Shown here: positions 35,383-44,757 of the stretch, piece after piece | How the letters are laid out: each line of letters begins with the position of its first letter | How positions within the stretch are numbered: the first letter of the stretch is position 1 | NCBI RefSeq assembly: GCF_900114785.1 | Contig: NZ_FOUG01000009.1 | Location: forward strand, 1-64,000 | Length of the DNA: 64,000 nt | Direction: 5' to 3' | Origin: Variovorax sp. OV329 | Lineage (GTDB): Bacteria; Pseudomonadota; Gammaproteobacteria; Burkholderiales; Burkholderiaceae_C | Notes under the pieces: generated by a model | The model's input: only the letters and a program-made list of their open reading frames with translations | Databases searched by the model: none | Told to the model about the DNA's origin: nothing | Made by a program: the position numbers and the translations under genes

Positions 35383-35940
35383 CTAGTTGATGTCGATCGC
35401 CGCGCCCTTGAGCTTGTTGTAGCCGCTGGAGCGGCTGAGGATGTAGCTGCCGCGGATGAGCACCTTGCCCGCGCGCGTCAGGACGATGCTGGCCTCGCCG
35501 CAGCGCAGCACGATCTCCCGCTCGGCGGTGAAGACCAGGCGCTCGCCGTCCGAGCTCACCTCCATGCCGTGCGCGCCGCCCGGCTGCGCCGCCTCCACTT
35601 CGCCGGGCGCCTCCTGCAGGACGCCGATCACGATCGGCCGCACCGGGTCGGCGTTCTCGAAGAGCACGAGCACCTGCGCGCCTGCCGTGGCCCGCCGCAG
35701 GGTCACCGTCGAGCGCGCCGGCACCAGCTCGCCCGCGCACCCGGGCAAGCCGGCGAGCAGCGGCTCACCCTGCAGGCCGAATCCGTGCAGGCGCGCCGTG
35801 ACGGGCGCCATGCCGGGCAAGGCCGCGGCAGGCGCAGGCACCGCATGCGTCGGCGTGCGTTCACGCGCAAGCAGCTGGCGCAGCTCGCCGCCCGGCTCGG
35901 CCGGCGGCAAGGTCTTAAACGGATGCTCGTTGGCGCCCAT
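35383..35940 (-). CDS. DUF6484-like VgrG-associated protein
   Basis: A 185-residue protein with a beta core (ATAGAQVLVLFENADPVRPIVIGVLQ) that resembles the gp5/OB-type segment of VgrG, and a C-terminal strand-rich part (AEREIVLRCGEASIVLTRAGKVLIRGSYI). This matches the DUF6484 family often found beside vgrG. The ATG at 35940 is preceded by AGGAG. It starts 12 bp after the vgrG stop. It is a likely spike accessory or adaptor. Confidence 0.7.
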   Translation of the reverse strand: MGANEHPFKTLPPAEPGGELRQLLARERTPTHAVPAPAAALPGMAPVTARLHGFGLQGEPLLAGLPGCAGELVPARSTVTLRRATAGAQVLVLFENADPVRPIVIGVLQEAPGEVEAAQPGGAHGMEVSSDGERLVFTAEREIVLRCGEASIVLTRAGKVLIRGSYILSRSSGYNKLKGAAIDIN

Positions 35941-35951
35941 GAAGCTGCTCC

Positions 35952-38363
35952 TCAATTCAGCCCGATCTTGCTGCCCTTGACCACGACGTCGCTGCTGGCC
36001 TTGACGTTGATCTTGCCGGAGCCCTCGATCGTGATGTCCTTGCCCTTGAGCACGATGGTCCCGTCCTTCTTCATGGTGAGGCTGGCGCTTCCCGTGACGA
36101 TGGAGACCGAGTCGCCCGCGTTGATCTTCAGGTTCTTCGAGACGTCGAGGGCGTCGTCCTTGCCGACGCTGGTGGTGCGCCCGCCGCCGACCGAGCGCGA
36201 CTCGTCGGCGCCCACGTCAGTCGAGAGATTGCTGCCCACGCTTGTCGACTGGTCCGCGCCCACGTTCACCGTCTGCGCGGCGCCCACCGTGACGGCCTGC
36301 GCCGCACCCACGGTGATCTCCTGCGCCGCGCCAACCGTGATCGTCTCGTTGGCACCCACCGTGTGCGTGCGCTGCGCCGCCACCGTCGCGGTCTCGTTGG
36401 CGCCCACGGTGATGCTGCGGTTCGACCCGATGGAAATGCTCTCGTTGCTGCCCACCGACTCGGTGCGGTTCGAGCCGATCGTGATGGTCTCGTTGCTCCC
36501 CACGCTCTCGGTCCGGTTCGAGCCGATGGTGATGCTCTCGTTGCTTCCCACCTTCTCCGTGCGGTCCACCCCGATGGTGATGGTCTCGTTGTTGTCCACC
36601 GTCTCCGTCCGGTCGTGCTTGACGTGCGTGGTCTCGTCGTGGTCGATGGTCTTGGTGCGGTCGTGCCCCACCCAGTGGGTCTCGTCGTTCTCGACCTCGA
36701 TGTCCTGGTTCTTCTCCGCATGCAGGTAGACCTGCTCGCTGCCCTTCTTGTCGTCGAAGCGGAACTCGTTGCAATTCGCGGCGCTGCCTTTGGGCGTCGA
36801 CCGGGTGCGGAAGCCGCTCTGCGTGTGGCTGTCGAAGGGCTTGGGCTGGTCGTCGTTGTAGACGCGGCCGATGATGATGGGGCGGTCGGGGTCGCCGTTG
36901 AGGAAGTCGACGATCACCTCCTGCCCGATGCGCGGGATGAAGTAGCCGCCCCAGCCCTTGCCGGCCCAGGGCTGCGACACGCGCACCCAGCAGGTGGACT
37001 TCTCGTTGCTCTCGTCGTAGCGGTCCCAGTGGAAGTGCACCTTCACGCGGCCGAATTCGTCCGCATGGATCTCCTCGCCGGCCGGACCGACCACGATGGC
37101 GCTCTGCGGGCCCGGCATGGTCACGCGCGGCGTCAGGCGCGGCGGCCTGAAGGGCGTGTCGGCCGGCAGCAGCGTGAGCAGGAAAGTGCCGTTACCGCGC
37201 ATCGGCGCGATCAGGTCGGGCGTGCCCATCAGGATGTCGTGCACCGCCTGCGTCCAGTCGCCGTTGATCGGGTCCTCGGCCAGCATCTCCTCCAGCACCC
37301 GGCCGTTGCGCTGCACGTTGCCGGCATTGGCTTCCAGCCCCTCGTAGCCCGGGTGCGTCAGGATGAAGGCGCAGCCGGCCACCAGGTAGTCGGTGTCCTT
37401 CTCTCCCATGGGGTGACCATGGAAGGTGAAGGTGCGGCCCACCGCCACGTCGGGCCAGCGGGTGATGGCCCAGTTGATGCGCCGGCGCGCCGCCAGCTCT
37501 TCCATGCGGACCTTGGCTGCGTCGTCGGTGTCGTCGGCGCGCAGGTAGCCGCCCGGGAACTCGAAGGCCTCCAGGTCGGCCAGCTCGTGGGTGTCGGGGT
37601 CGCCCTTGTCGGCGCTGAGCTTCTTCTTCACCGCCTTGAAGTCGCTGTCGCGCGAGGCGTACTTGCCGGTGTGGAAGCGCCGCGAATCGATCCACCAGCT
37701 GATCTCGTTGAACCGGGCCTCGGTGGCGCCGAAGGGGATGTAGTTCATCGTGCCTTCCACCGGCAGCTTCTTGTGCGCCACGTCGCTGGCGTCGGCCATG
37801 TACATGGTGCCGGGCGCCTTGTGCGCATCGAACCAGTAGTACATGCCCTCGTCCTCCATCAGGCGCGACAGGTAGTTGTAGTCGCTCTCCTGGTGCTGCA
37901 CCGAGTAGCGCAGCGGCTCGTGGGTGCCGATGACCTTGTCGGCCTTGGTCTTCTTGAAGCGCTTGATGGGGCTGTCTTCCACCACGGCGTCGAAGATCTC
38001 CAGCACCTTCTTGTCCTGCAGGATGCGCGAGTTGCTGCGCTTGGTGAGCAGCCAGAACCACGAACGCAGGCTGATGCGGTACTCGAAGTAGCGGCCCACG
38101 TGGCCGCGGCGCATGAAGCGCATCGCATGACCCTGGCAGTGCCGCTCGTGCTTGGCCTGCCCCTCGTCCTGGAACTCCACCACGATGTCGAAGGCATAGC
38201 CCAGGATGTCCTTGGCGTCGATCTTCTCGTTGGTCGACAGCACGCTCAGCTCGTACTGGGCCGGACGCGAGAGCGATTCCTGGCCGACGAGGGTCCAGAA
38301 CATCAGGTCCTTGCCCACCGGCGACTCGCTCTTGATGACGAACTGGTGCTGCTGCTCGGCCAT
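35952..38363 (-). CDS. vgrG: T6SS spike protein VgrG (TssI)
   Basis: An 803-residue trimeric spike protein. The N-terminal gp27-like part includes LSRPAQYELSVLSTNEKIDAKDILG and QHQESDYNYLSRLMEDEGMYYWF. The gp5 OB part includes HADEFGRVKVHFHWDR and CWVRVSQPWAGKGWGGYFIPRIGQEV. The extended needle (~560-740) is made of short repeats such as VGSNETITIGSNRTES. It ends in a beta segment (IEGSGKINVKASSDVVVKGSKIGLN) with no enzymatic extension, so cargo is probably attached through DUF6484, DUF2169 and the DUF4150 protein. Confidence 0.97.
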   Translation of the reverse strand: MAEQQHQFVIKSESPVGKDLMFWTLVGQESLSRPAQYELSVLSTNEKIDAKDILGYAFDIVVEFQDEGQAKHERHCQGHAMRFMRRGHVGRYFEYRISLRSWFWLLTKRSNSRILQDKKVLEIFDAVVEDSPIKRFKKTKADKVIGTHEPLRYSVQHQESDYNYLSRLMEDEGMYYWFDAHKAPGTMYMADASDVAHKKLPVEGTMNYIPFGATEARFNEISWWIDSRRFHTGKYASRDSDFKAVKKKLSADKGDPDTHELADLEAFEFPGGYLRADDTDDAAKVRMEELAARRRINWAITRWPDVAVGRTFTFHGHPMGEKDTDYLVAGCAFILTHPGYEGLEANAGNVQRNGRVLEEMLAEDPINGDWTQAVHDILMGTPDLIAPMRGNGTFLLTLLPADTPFRPPRLTPRVTMPGPQSAIVVGPAGEEIHADEFGRVKVHFHWDRYDESNEKSTCWVRVSQPWAGKGWGGYFIPRIGQEVIVDFLNGDPDRPIIIGRVYNDDQPKPFDSHTQSGFRTRSTPKGSAANCNEFRFDDKKGSEQVYLHAEKNQDIEVENDETHWVGHDRTKTIDHDETTHVKHDRTETVDNNETITIGVDRTEKVGSNESITIGSNRTESVGSNETITIGSNRTESVGSNESISIGSNRSITVGANETATVAAQRTHTVGANETITVGAAQEITVGAAQAVTVGAAQTVNVGADQSTSVGSNLSTDVGADESRSVGGGRTTSVGKDDALDVSKNLKINAGDSVSIVTGSASLTMKKDGTIVLKGKDITIEGSGKINVKASSDVVVKGSKIGLN
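36180..36690 (-). repeat. Tandem repeats encoding the VgrG beta-helical needle
   Basis: The coding DNA repeats in units of about 24 and 48 bp, most regular at roughly 36400-36560. Each 48-bp unit gives 16 residues of the pattern [S/T]-I-T-I-G-S-N-R-T-E-S-V-G-S-N-E. This is an in-frame protein repeat of the needle, not a CRISPR. Near-identity at the DNA level suggests recent expansion and possible length variation between strains. Confidence 0.75.
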
Positions 38364-38395
38364 GCGGGTTCTTTCGGTCTCCGTTGCTGTGTTCT

Positions 38396-39733
38396 TCAGG
38401 ACGAACGAGCCGCCGCCGGTTCGCAGCCCGCCGCCACCAGGAAGCCGCCGACCGGCTTGCCGCCCTCGGTGCGCAGGTGCGCGGGCTCCAGGCTGCGCAG
38501 CGCCAGGCCCGCCTGCGCAAGCACGCGCCGCAGGTAGGGCTCGGCGTGGGTGTAGCGGCCGTGGGGGTTCAGGTGGAAGTCCTCGGCCGAATCCTCCGCC
38601 AGGCCTTCCACGGTGAAGACCAGCCAGCCGCCCGGCGCCAGCGCCCGCGCGCTGGCCCGCGTCACAGCGGCCAGGTCACCGAAGTAGCACAGCGTGTCGG
38701 CCGAGACGATCAGGTCGTAGCGACCGGCCGGCTCGCCCTCGATGAAGGCGGTGAGCTCGGCCTTGGCCAGGCCGTCGTAGACCTGCCGCGGCTCGGCCTT
38801 GGCCAGCATGCCTGCCGACAGGTCCACGCCGATCAGCTGGCGCGCATGGGGCTTGAGCAGCGGGCCGCACAGGCCGGTGCCGCAGCCGGCATCGAGCACC
38901 ACGCGGTCGGCCCTCGCCTCGCCCAGCAGTTCGTCGACCAGTTGCGCGACCAGTTCCGGCGCCCGGTAGTGCAGGTGGGCCAGCTTGGCATCGAAGCTGT
39001 TGGCGAAGCCGTCGAAGACCTTCTCCACGTAGTCGTCCGGCGCGCGGCCGGGCACGTCGTCGCCGGAGCAGGCGGCCAGGTGGTGGCGGGCCTCGGGGCT
39101 GTCGGGCTCGTCGCGCAGCCACTCGGCGTAGACGCGCGACGCCTCCTCGAAGCGCCCCAGCGTGTAGTAGGCCATGCCCAGCGCCTGGCGGGCGCGCACG
39201 TTGGCGGGCTTGAGCGCCAGCGCCTCGCAGTAGCTGACCATGGCCGCCTCGTCGCGGCTGGTGGCGTGCAGCAGGTTGCCCAGGTTGGTGTGGGCGTCGA
39301 CGAACTCCGGGTCCAGCGCGATGGCGCGGCGATAGGCTGCTTCGGAATCCGCGAAGCGCTTCTGCTCGCGCCGCAGCACACCCAGGTTGTTCTGGATGTC
39401 GGCGCGTTCGGGCGCGAGGCGGGTGGCCTCCTCGTAGGCATCGGCCGCCTCTTCCACGCGGCCGGCCTCCAGCAGCACGTTGCCCAGGTTGCTGTGCCAG
39501 TCGGGCACCTCGGGGTCCATGGCGACGGACTCGCGCATCAACGCCAGCCCGTCCTCGGTGCGGCCGCGCGACTGTTGCAGCACGCCCAGGAAGTGCACCG
39601 GGTTCGGGTCCTTCGGGTCCATGCGCCGCAGCGTGTCGTAGAGCTTGGCGGCCGCCTCCAGCCGGCCCTCGCGGTGCAGCTTCATGGCCAGGGCCATGGC
39701 TTCCTCGTAGCTGACTTCGGCGGTTGCGCTCAT
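38396..39733 (-). CDS. TPR-methyltransferase fusion
   Basis: A 445-residue protein with five or six TPR repeats (~10-230; for example WHSNLGNVLLEAGRVEEAADAYEEA and AHTNLGNLLHATSRDEA). A class I SAM-dependent methyltransferase domain (~240-430) follows, with motif I VLDAGCGTGLCGPLL, then GVDLSAGMLAKA and DLIVSADTLCYFGDL. It lies between the PI-PLC-like effector (its start overlaps that gene's stop region by four bases) and vgrG. It may modify an effector or spike protein or act as a loading factor; the substrate is unknown. Confidence 0.8.
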   Translation of the reverse strand: MSATAEVSYEEAMALAMKLHREGRLEAAAKLYDTLRRMDPKDPNPVHFLGVLQQSRGRTEDGLALMRESVAMDPEVPDWHSNLGNVLLEAGRVEEAADAYEEATRLAPERADIQNNLGVLRREQKRFADSEAAYRRAIALDPEFVDAHTNLGNLLHATSRDEAAMVSYCEALALKPANVRARQALGMAYYTLGRFEEASRVYAEWLRDEPDSPEARHHLAACSGDDVPGRAPDDYVEKVFDGFANSFDAKLAHLHYRAPELVAQLVDELLGEARADRVVLDAGCGTGLCGPLLKPHARQLIGVDLSAGMLAKAEPRQVYDGLAKAELTAFIEGEPAGRYDLIVSADTLCYFGDLAAVTRASARALAPGGWLVFTVEGLAEDSAEDFHLNPHGRYTHAEPYLRRVLAQAGLALRSLEPAHLRTEGGKPVGGFLVAAGCEPAAARSS

Positions 39734-40905
39734 CGGGCGGCTCCGACCAGGTCGAGCTTCTGGCAGATCTTGACCAGTTCCGCCGCGGCGATCACGTTCA
39801 GGCCGTAGATGTGCTCGCACTTGTCCGGATCGGCGAAGTCGATCATCACGATGTTGGGCATGAAGAGCTTGAGCATCCCGCCCGAGGAAAAGGCGCAGGC
39901 GTCGACGTTGGCCGGCAGCGCGTTGTCGATGTAGTCCTGGAAGCCGGCGCGCCAGATCGTGTCCATGCCGCCCAGGTTCTGCTTCTCCCACATCTGGTCG
40001 TTGCGGTCCTTGATGTTCTTGAACACGCCGGTGGTGGTCCAGTACATCATTCCCACGGCATTGGGGTCGGCCGCCGAGCAGCCCGGCGTCTTCACCTTCC
40101 TGCGAAAGCGCGTCTTCTTGTCCGCGATGCCCAGGGCCGCCTTCTTCAGGATGCCCTTCTGCGTGGCGATGTTCTCCTGGATCTTGGAATCGAAGCCCGA
40201 GTTGTTGAGCGCGGTGCCGCCGGCCCCCCAGTACTGCAGCCCGTCGAAGCTGCCGTCGTAGCCGGCAGGCGGCTTGTACAGGTTCTTGATGTGGGTGATG
40301 CCCACGCGCTGGGCCGGTTGCTTCAGCTCGCTGTAGCCGCCGGTCATGAAGCCCACGACCACCGTGCCGGCCAGGTCCGACAGCGCCTTGGTGTTGAGGT
40401 TGCCCCCGCCGCCGTAGATCTTCTTGCCCAGCACACTGCGGCAGGTGTCGGCGATCAGGCCCCAGTTGGTGCACTTGTCGAACTTGAGGATGAGGAATTC
40501 GCCGGCGAACTCCGCACTCTCCACGAACTTCTTCGCGTCCTCCAGGATCTTCGTGAGGCCCATGCCCCAGGCCGCGCCCATGCCTTCGCCCTTGAGCTTG
40601 CTGCGCTCCAGCGCCACGGTCTGGCCCAGGTCCTTGAGCTGGCGCGTCTTGGTGTCGGTGTTCAGGCCCGGCGCATGGAAGGCGCGCAGCTGCGCCTCCT
40701 TCGCACCGGAGGCACCACCGGGCACGGTCTGCGCCGCCACCCGGACGTCGAAGAAGCGCACCCCCGCGCGCGCCTGCCCCAGGATGTCCAGCGACTGGGT
40801 CTGCGCGTTGGCCGGGCCGCTGGTGATGGCCGCGTCGTGGCTGCCCGCCATGACGATCTCGTTGAGCTGCCGGTCGCTTCCCAGGTCCGAGTACTTGATG
40901 GGCAT
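39730..40905 (-). CDS. Candidate effector with PI-PLC-X-like phosphodiesterase fold
   Basis: A 391-residue protein with no signal peptide. AGSHDAAITS (His23), GVRFFDVRV (Asp53, Arg55), a later RAFHAPGLN (His77) and EFLILKFDK reproduce the order of active-site motifs in PI-PLC-X/glycerophosphodiesterase TIM barrels. ALPANVDACAFSSGG and a NVIAAAELVKICQKL helix lie near the end. A phospholipase-type toxin delivered by the adjacent VgrG is the obvious reading. No immunity gene is recognisable beside it. It lies 17 bp after clpV. Confidence 0.72.
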   Translation of the reverse strand: MPIKYSDLGSDRQLNEIVMAGSHDAAITSGPANAQTQSLDILGQARAGVRFFDVRVAAQTVPGGASGAKEAQLRAFHAPGLNTDTKTRQLKDLGQTVALERSKLKGEGMGAAWGMGLTKILEDAKKFVESAEFAGEFLILKFDKCTNWGLIADTCRSVLGKKIYGGGGNLNTKALSDLAGTVVVGFMTGGYSELKQPAQRVGITHIKNLYKPPAGYDGSFDGLQYWGAGGTALNNSGFDSKIQENIATQKGILKKAALGIADKKTRFRRKVKTPGCSAADPNAVGMMYWTTTGVFKNIKDRNDQMWEKQNLGGMDTIWRAGFQDYIDNALPANVDACAFSSGGMLKLFMPNIVMIDFADPDKCEHIYGLNVIAAAELVKICQKLDLVGAAR

Positions 40906-40922
40906 CGCGCGGGCCTTCTTGT

Positions 40923-43649
40923 TCAGAACTCGTAGCTGAAGTCGTTCTCGCCCACGCCCACGCGCACCCGCTCGATCGGCTTGCCTTCCATCATCCGGTT
41001 GAGGAACTCGCGGCTGATGTCGGGCAGCATTGTGTTCGTGAGGATGGCGTCGATCATCCGCCCGCCCGATTCGCTCTCGGTGCAGCGGCTCACGACCAGC
41101 TTGACCACGTCGTCGCCGTACTCGAAGGGGATCTGGTAGCGCGACTCCACCCGCTTCTTGATGCGGCCCAGCTGCAGCTTCACGATCTGCCCCAGCATCA
41201 CGTCGCTCAGCGGGTAGTAGGGAATGGTCACCAGCCGCCCCAGCAGCGCCGGCGGGAAGATCTTGAGCAGCGGCTCGCGCAGCGCCTTGGCCATGCCCTC
41301 GGGCTCGGGCATCAGCTCCGGGTCCTTGCACATGCTGGCGATCAGGTCGGTGCCGGCGTTGGTGGTCAAGAGGATCAGCGTGTTCTTGAAGTCGATGCTG
41401 CGTCCCTCGCCGTCTTCCATGAATCCCTTGTCGAAGACCTGGAAGAAGAGCTCGTGCACGTCGGGGTGCGCCTTCTCCACCTCGTCGAGCAGCACCACGC
41501 TGTAGGGCCGGCGCCGCACCGCCTCGGTCAGCACCCCGCCCTCGCCGTAGCCCACGTAGCCCGGCGGCGCGCCCTTGAGCGAGGAGACGGTGTGCGCCTC
41601 CTGGTATTCGCTCATGTTGATGACGATCATGTTCTGCTCGCCGCCGTACAGCGCCTCGGCCAGCGCGATGGCGGTCTCGGTCTTGCCCACGCCCGAGGTG
41701 CCGGCCAGCATGAACACGCCGATGGGTTTCTGCGGGTTGTCCAGCCCGGCGCGCGAGGTCTGGATGCGCTTGGCGATCATCTCCATCGCATGGTCCTGGC
41801 CGATCACGCGCTGGGCCAGCAGCTTCGGCAGGTTCAGCACCGTCTCGATCTCGTTGCGCTGCATGCGGCCCACGGGGATGCCGGTCCAGTCCGCCACCAC
41901 CGAAGACACGGCCTGCGCGTCCACCGAAGGGAGGATCAAGGGCGACTCGCCCTGCACCGCGCTGATCTTTCCCTGCAGTTCGTTCAACTCGGCCAGCATC
42001 GCGGCACGGTCGGGCGCAACGGCGCCGTTGCTGACCAGGTCACCACCCTCTGCGGCCGCCGCCGCAGACGCCGCCGCTGCCGGCGCGTCCACCGGCTTGT
42101 TGCCGTCACGCAGCTTGCCGCGCAGTTCCAGCAGGCGGTCGACCAGACCCTTCTCCTCCTTCCACCTCGCATTCAGTTTTTCCAGCTCGGCCTGCGCCTC
42201 GCCCAGCGCGGACTGCACCTGCGCGGAGCGCTTGCCCACGTCGATTCCGATGGCTTCCTCGCGGCCGATGATCTCGCTCTCGACCGTCAGCGCCTCGATG
42301 CGGCGGGTGCAGTCTTCCACCTCGGGCGGCATCGCGTGCTGGCTGACGGCCACGCGGGCGCAGGCGGTGTCCAGCAGGCTCACGGCCTTGTCGGGCAACT
42401 GCCGCGCGGGAATGTAGCGGTGGCTCAGCTTCACCGCGGCCTCGATGGCCTCGTCGAGCAGTTGCACGCGGTGGTGCTTCTCCAGCACGCTGGCCACGCC
42501 GCGCAGCATCAGGATGGCCTTCACCTCGTCGGGCTCGGGCACCTGCACCACCTGGAAGCGCCGCGTCAGCGCCGGGTCCTTCTCGATGTACTTCTTGTAC
42601 TCGGCCCAGGTGGTGGCGCCGATGGTGCGCAGGTTGCCGCGCGCCAGGGCGGGCTTCAGCAGGTTGGCCGCGTCGCCGGTGCCGGCCGCGCCGCCCGCGC
42701 CCACCAGCGTGTGGATCTCGTCGATGAACAGGATGATGGGCGTGGGCGAGGCCTGCACCTCGTCGATGACCTGGCGCAGGCGCTGCTCGAACTCGCCCTT
42801 CATGCTGGCACCGGCCTGCAAGAGGCCGATGTCCAGCGTGAGCAGCTTCACGTCCTTCAATTGCGGTGGCACGTCGCCGCGCGCCAGGCGCTGCGCGAAA
42901 CCTTCCACCACCGCGGTCTTGCCGACGCCCGCCTCACCCGTCAAAAGCGGGTTGTTCTGGCGGCGCCGCATCAGGATGTCGACGATCTGGCGGATTTCCT
43001 CGTCCCGCCCGGTCACCGGATCCATCTCCCCCTTCTTCGCCTTCTCCGTGAGGTCGACAGCAAACTTCTTGAGCGCATCGCCCTTGCCCATGGCGGCCGG
43101 CGCGATGGCGCCCGTGTCTTCGCCGGGCGCTCCGCTTCCCATGCCGGTGCCGTCCTGGGCGCGCATCTTTCCTTCGGGCGACACATCGCAGATCTTCGCG
43201 AAGTTGTCCGCCAGGTCTTCCACCTTGACCTTCTCGAACTGCTTGGAGAGGCCCATGAGCGGGTTGCGCAGCGAGGGCGTCTTCAGCATGCCCACCAGCA
43301 GGTAGCCGGTGCGCACCTGCGCCTCGCCGAACTGCAGCGTGGCGTAGGTCCACGCACGTTCGACGGCGTTCTCGATGTGCGGCGAGAAGTCGCTGATGGC
43401 GGTGGCGCCGCGCGGCAGGCGGTCCAGCGCGGCCGTCATGTCCTTGGCGATCACGGAGATGTCCAGTCCGTAGTGCTGGATGACGCGGTGCAGGTCGCTG
43501 TCGGGCGACTGCAGCAGCTGGGCGAACCAGTGCTCCAGCTCCACGTAAGGATTGCCCCGCATCTTGCAGAACACGGTGGCGCCTTCGATGGCCTTGTAGG
43601 CCAGCGGATTGAGCTTGCCGAACAGGGCGGTGCGGCTGATTTCACTCAT
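40923..43649 (-). CDS. clpV: T6SS sheath-recycling AAA+ ATPase ClpV (TssH)
   Basis: A 908-residue Hsp100 protein with an N-domain (~1-160), Walker A GEAGVGKT (238-245), Walker B ILFIDEIHT, a middle coiled-coil domain, a second Walker A GTSGVGKT and Walker B VVLLDEVEKAH. The sequence VADWTGIPVGRM precedes the second ATPase domain. It disassembles contracted TssB/TssC sheaths. An Ala-rich insert (DAPAAAASAAAAAEGGD) lies in the middle domain. The start overlaps the tssG stop by four bases. Confidence 0.97.
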   Translation of the reverse strand: MSEISRTALFGKLNPLAYKAIEGATVFCKMRGNPYVELEHWFAQLLQSPDSDLHRVIQHYGLDISVIAKDMTAALDRLPRGATAISDFSPHIENAVERAWTYATLQFGEAQVRTGYLLVGMLKTPSLRNPLMGLSKQFEKVKVEDLADNFAKICDVSPEGKMRAQDGTGMGSGAPGEDTGAIAPAAMGKGDALKKFAVDLTEKAKKGEMDPVTGRDEEIRQIVDILMRRRQNNPLLTGEAGVGKTAVVEGFAQRLARGDVPPQLKDVKLLTLDIGLLQAGASMKGEFEQRLRQVIDEVQASPTPIILFIDEIHTLVGAGGAAGTGDAANLLKPALARGNLRTIGATTWAEYKKYIEKDPALTRRFQVVQVPEPDEVKAILMLRGVASVLEKHHRVQLLDEAIEAAVKLSHRYIPARQLPDKAVSLLDTACARVAVSQHAMPPEVEDCTRRIEALTVESEIIGREEAIGIDVGKRSAQVQSALGEAQAELEKLNARWKEEKGLVDRLLELRGKLRDGNKPVDAPAAAASAAAAAEGGDLVSNGAVAPDRAAMLAELNELQGKISAVQGESPLILPSVDAQAVSSVVADWTGIPVGRMQRNEIETVLNLPKLLAQRVIGQDHAMEMIAKRIQTSRAGLDNPQKPIGVFMLAGTSGVGKTETAIALAEALYGGEQNMIVINMSEYQEAHTVSSLKGAPPGYVGYGEGGVLTEAVRRRPYSVVLLDEVEKAHPDVHELFFQVFDKGFMEDGEGRSIDFKNTLILLTTNAGTDLIASMCKDPELMPEPEGMAKALREPLLKIFPPALLGRLVTIPYYPLSDVMLGQIVKLQLGRIKKRVESRYQIPFEYGDDVVKLVVSRCTESESGGRMIDAILTNTMLPDISREFLNRMMEGKPIERVRVGVGENDFSYEF

Positions 43650-44743
43650 GGTGCGACTCCCTGATGGGCGGCCATCCCGTCCGCCGCGATTGAATGTGAA
43701 GAGGTGGGAAGCGGCGCGTCGCCATCGATGCGCACGTCGGCCGCATCGCGCTGCCGAGGCCGTGTGCCGAGCCAGGAGACCCAGCCGAGGCGCGGCCCGT
43801 TGCCGCGATGCCCGCCCAACCGGGTGGGCGGCACGTCTTGTTTTTCCAGGATCAGTTGCGCATCCCAATGCAGCTCGTCGCCGAGCAGTTGCTGCATCCA
43901 GCGCGAGAGCTCCGGCCGCGCCGCGCCGATGGGCAGGAAGGCCTGGTACTGCGCCATGGTCAGCGGCCCGGCGTGCAGCCGCACGCGGTGCTGCCGGTCC
44001 CAGGCGCGGCGGCCCAGCATGGCGCCGCCGCCCAGCATGCGCGATGCGCTGCCGCGGCCCAGCCGGCTCAACTCCGCATCAGGCAGCTTCATCCAGTGGC
44101 CCACCCAGGGCTCCAGCAGGAAGGGCACGCCGAAGTAGCGCGTCAGCACTTTCTCCACACCTTCGCCGTTGCGCACGCTGCGCGACAGCCAGCCGGAGAA
44201 GTAGAGGCGCGCGTCGTCCGGGATCTCGTCGCGCTGCTGCCGCGCCGGCGTGGCCATGCCCACCAGCGCGCCGATGCGGCGGCGGAAGCCGTCGTCTAGC
44301 GGCCGGTCCAGCCCCACCGTGGGCTGCGCCTGCGCCCAGGCCCGGTAGAAGTAGAGCGAGAAGCGGTGCGAGAAGGTGTCGAGAAAGGCGAGCCAGGTCG
44401 GGTCGCCATGGTTGATGCTGCGCTCGCGGATGTAGTCCGACAGGTGGATGGGCAGCGGGCCATTGGGCCCGAGGTAGCCGAAGAAGGGCTGGCGGATGCG
44501 CGCCGGCCCATGCGCATCGGCCGCCTCGAATCGCGCCAGGCTGGCGGGCGCGAACGAAAGCGAGGGCTCCTGACCGATGCGCAGCGGCTCGGCGCCGGGC
44601 AGCAGCGCATGGCCCCACCGCGGCGCGGGCTGCGCCATGGCTTCGAGCCGGCGCATCAGCGCGAAGTAGTCGAAGGCCCAAGGCGAGTCGGCCCGCTCGT
44701 GCAGGTACGCCGCCACGCGGCCGCGCGCGCCGCCAGCCTGCAT
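43646..44743 (-). CDS. tssG: T6SS baseplate protein TssG
   Basis: A 365-residue protein with PWAFDYFALMRRLEAM, FFGYLGPNGPLPIHLSDYI, FLDTFSHRFSLYFYRAW and LPIGAARPELSRWMQQLLGDEL, all typical of TssG/ImpH. The ATG at 44743 is preferred, with GGTGGA upstream; an in-frame GTG at 44755 would overlap the tssF end but lacks a ribosome site. With TssF, TssE and TssK it forms the baseplate wedge. Confidence 0.95.
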   Translation of the reverse strand: MQAGGARGRVAAYLHERADSPWAFDYFALMRRLEAMAQPAPRWGHALLPGAEPLRIGQEPSLSFAPASLARFEAADAHGPARIRQPFFGYLGPNGPLPIHLSDYIRERSINHGDPTWLAFLDTFSHRFSLYFYRAWAQAQPTVGLDRPLDDGFRRRIGALVGMATPARQQRDEIPDDARLYFSGWLSRSVRNGEGVEKVLTRYFGVPFLLEPWVGHWMKLPDAELSRLGRGSASRMLGGGAMLGRRAWDRQHRVRLHAGPLTMAQYQAFLPIGAARPELSRWMQQLLGDELHWDAQLILEKQDVPPTRLGGHRGNGPRLGWVSWLGTRPRQRDAADVRIDGDAPLPTSSHSIAADGMAAHQGVAP

Positions 44744-44757
44744 GGCGTGATCCACCG

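Noticed and set aside
36180-36690. Regularly spaced repeats that could suggest a CRISPR array.
   Set aside because: Repeats are contiguous, in frame and encode the VgrG needle; there are no unique spacers.
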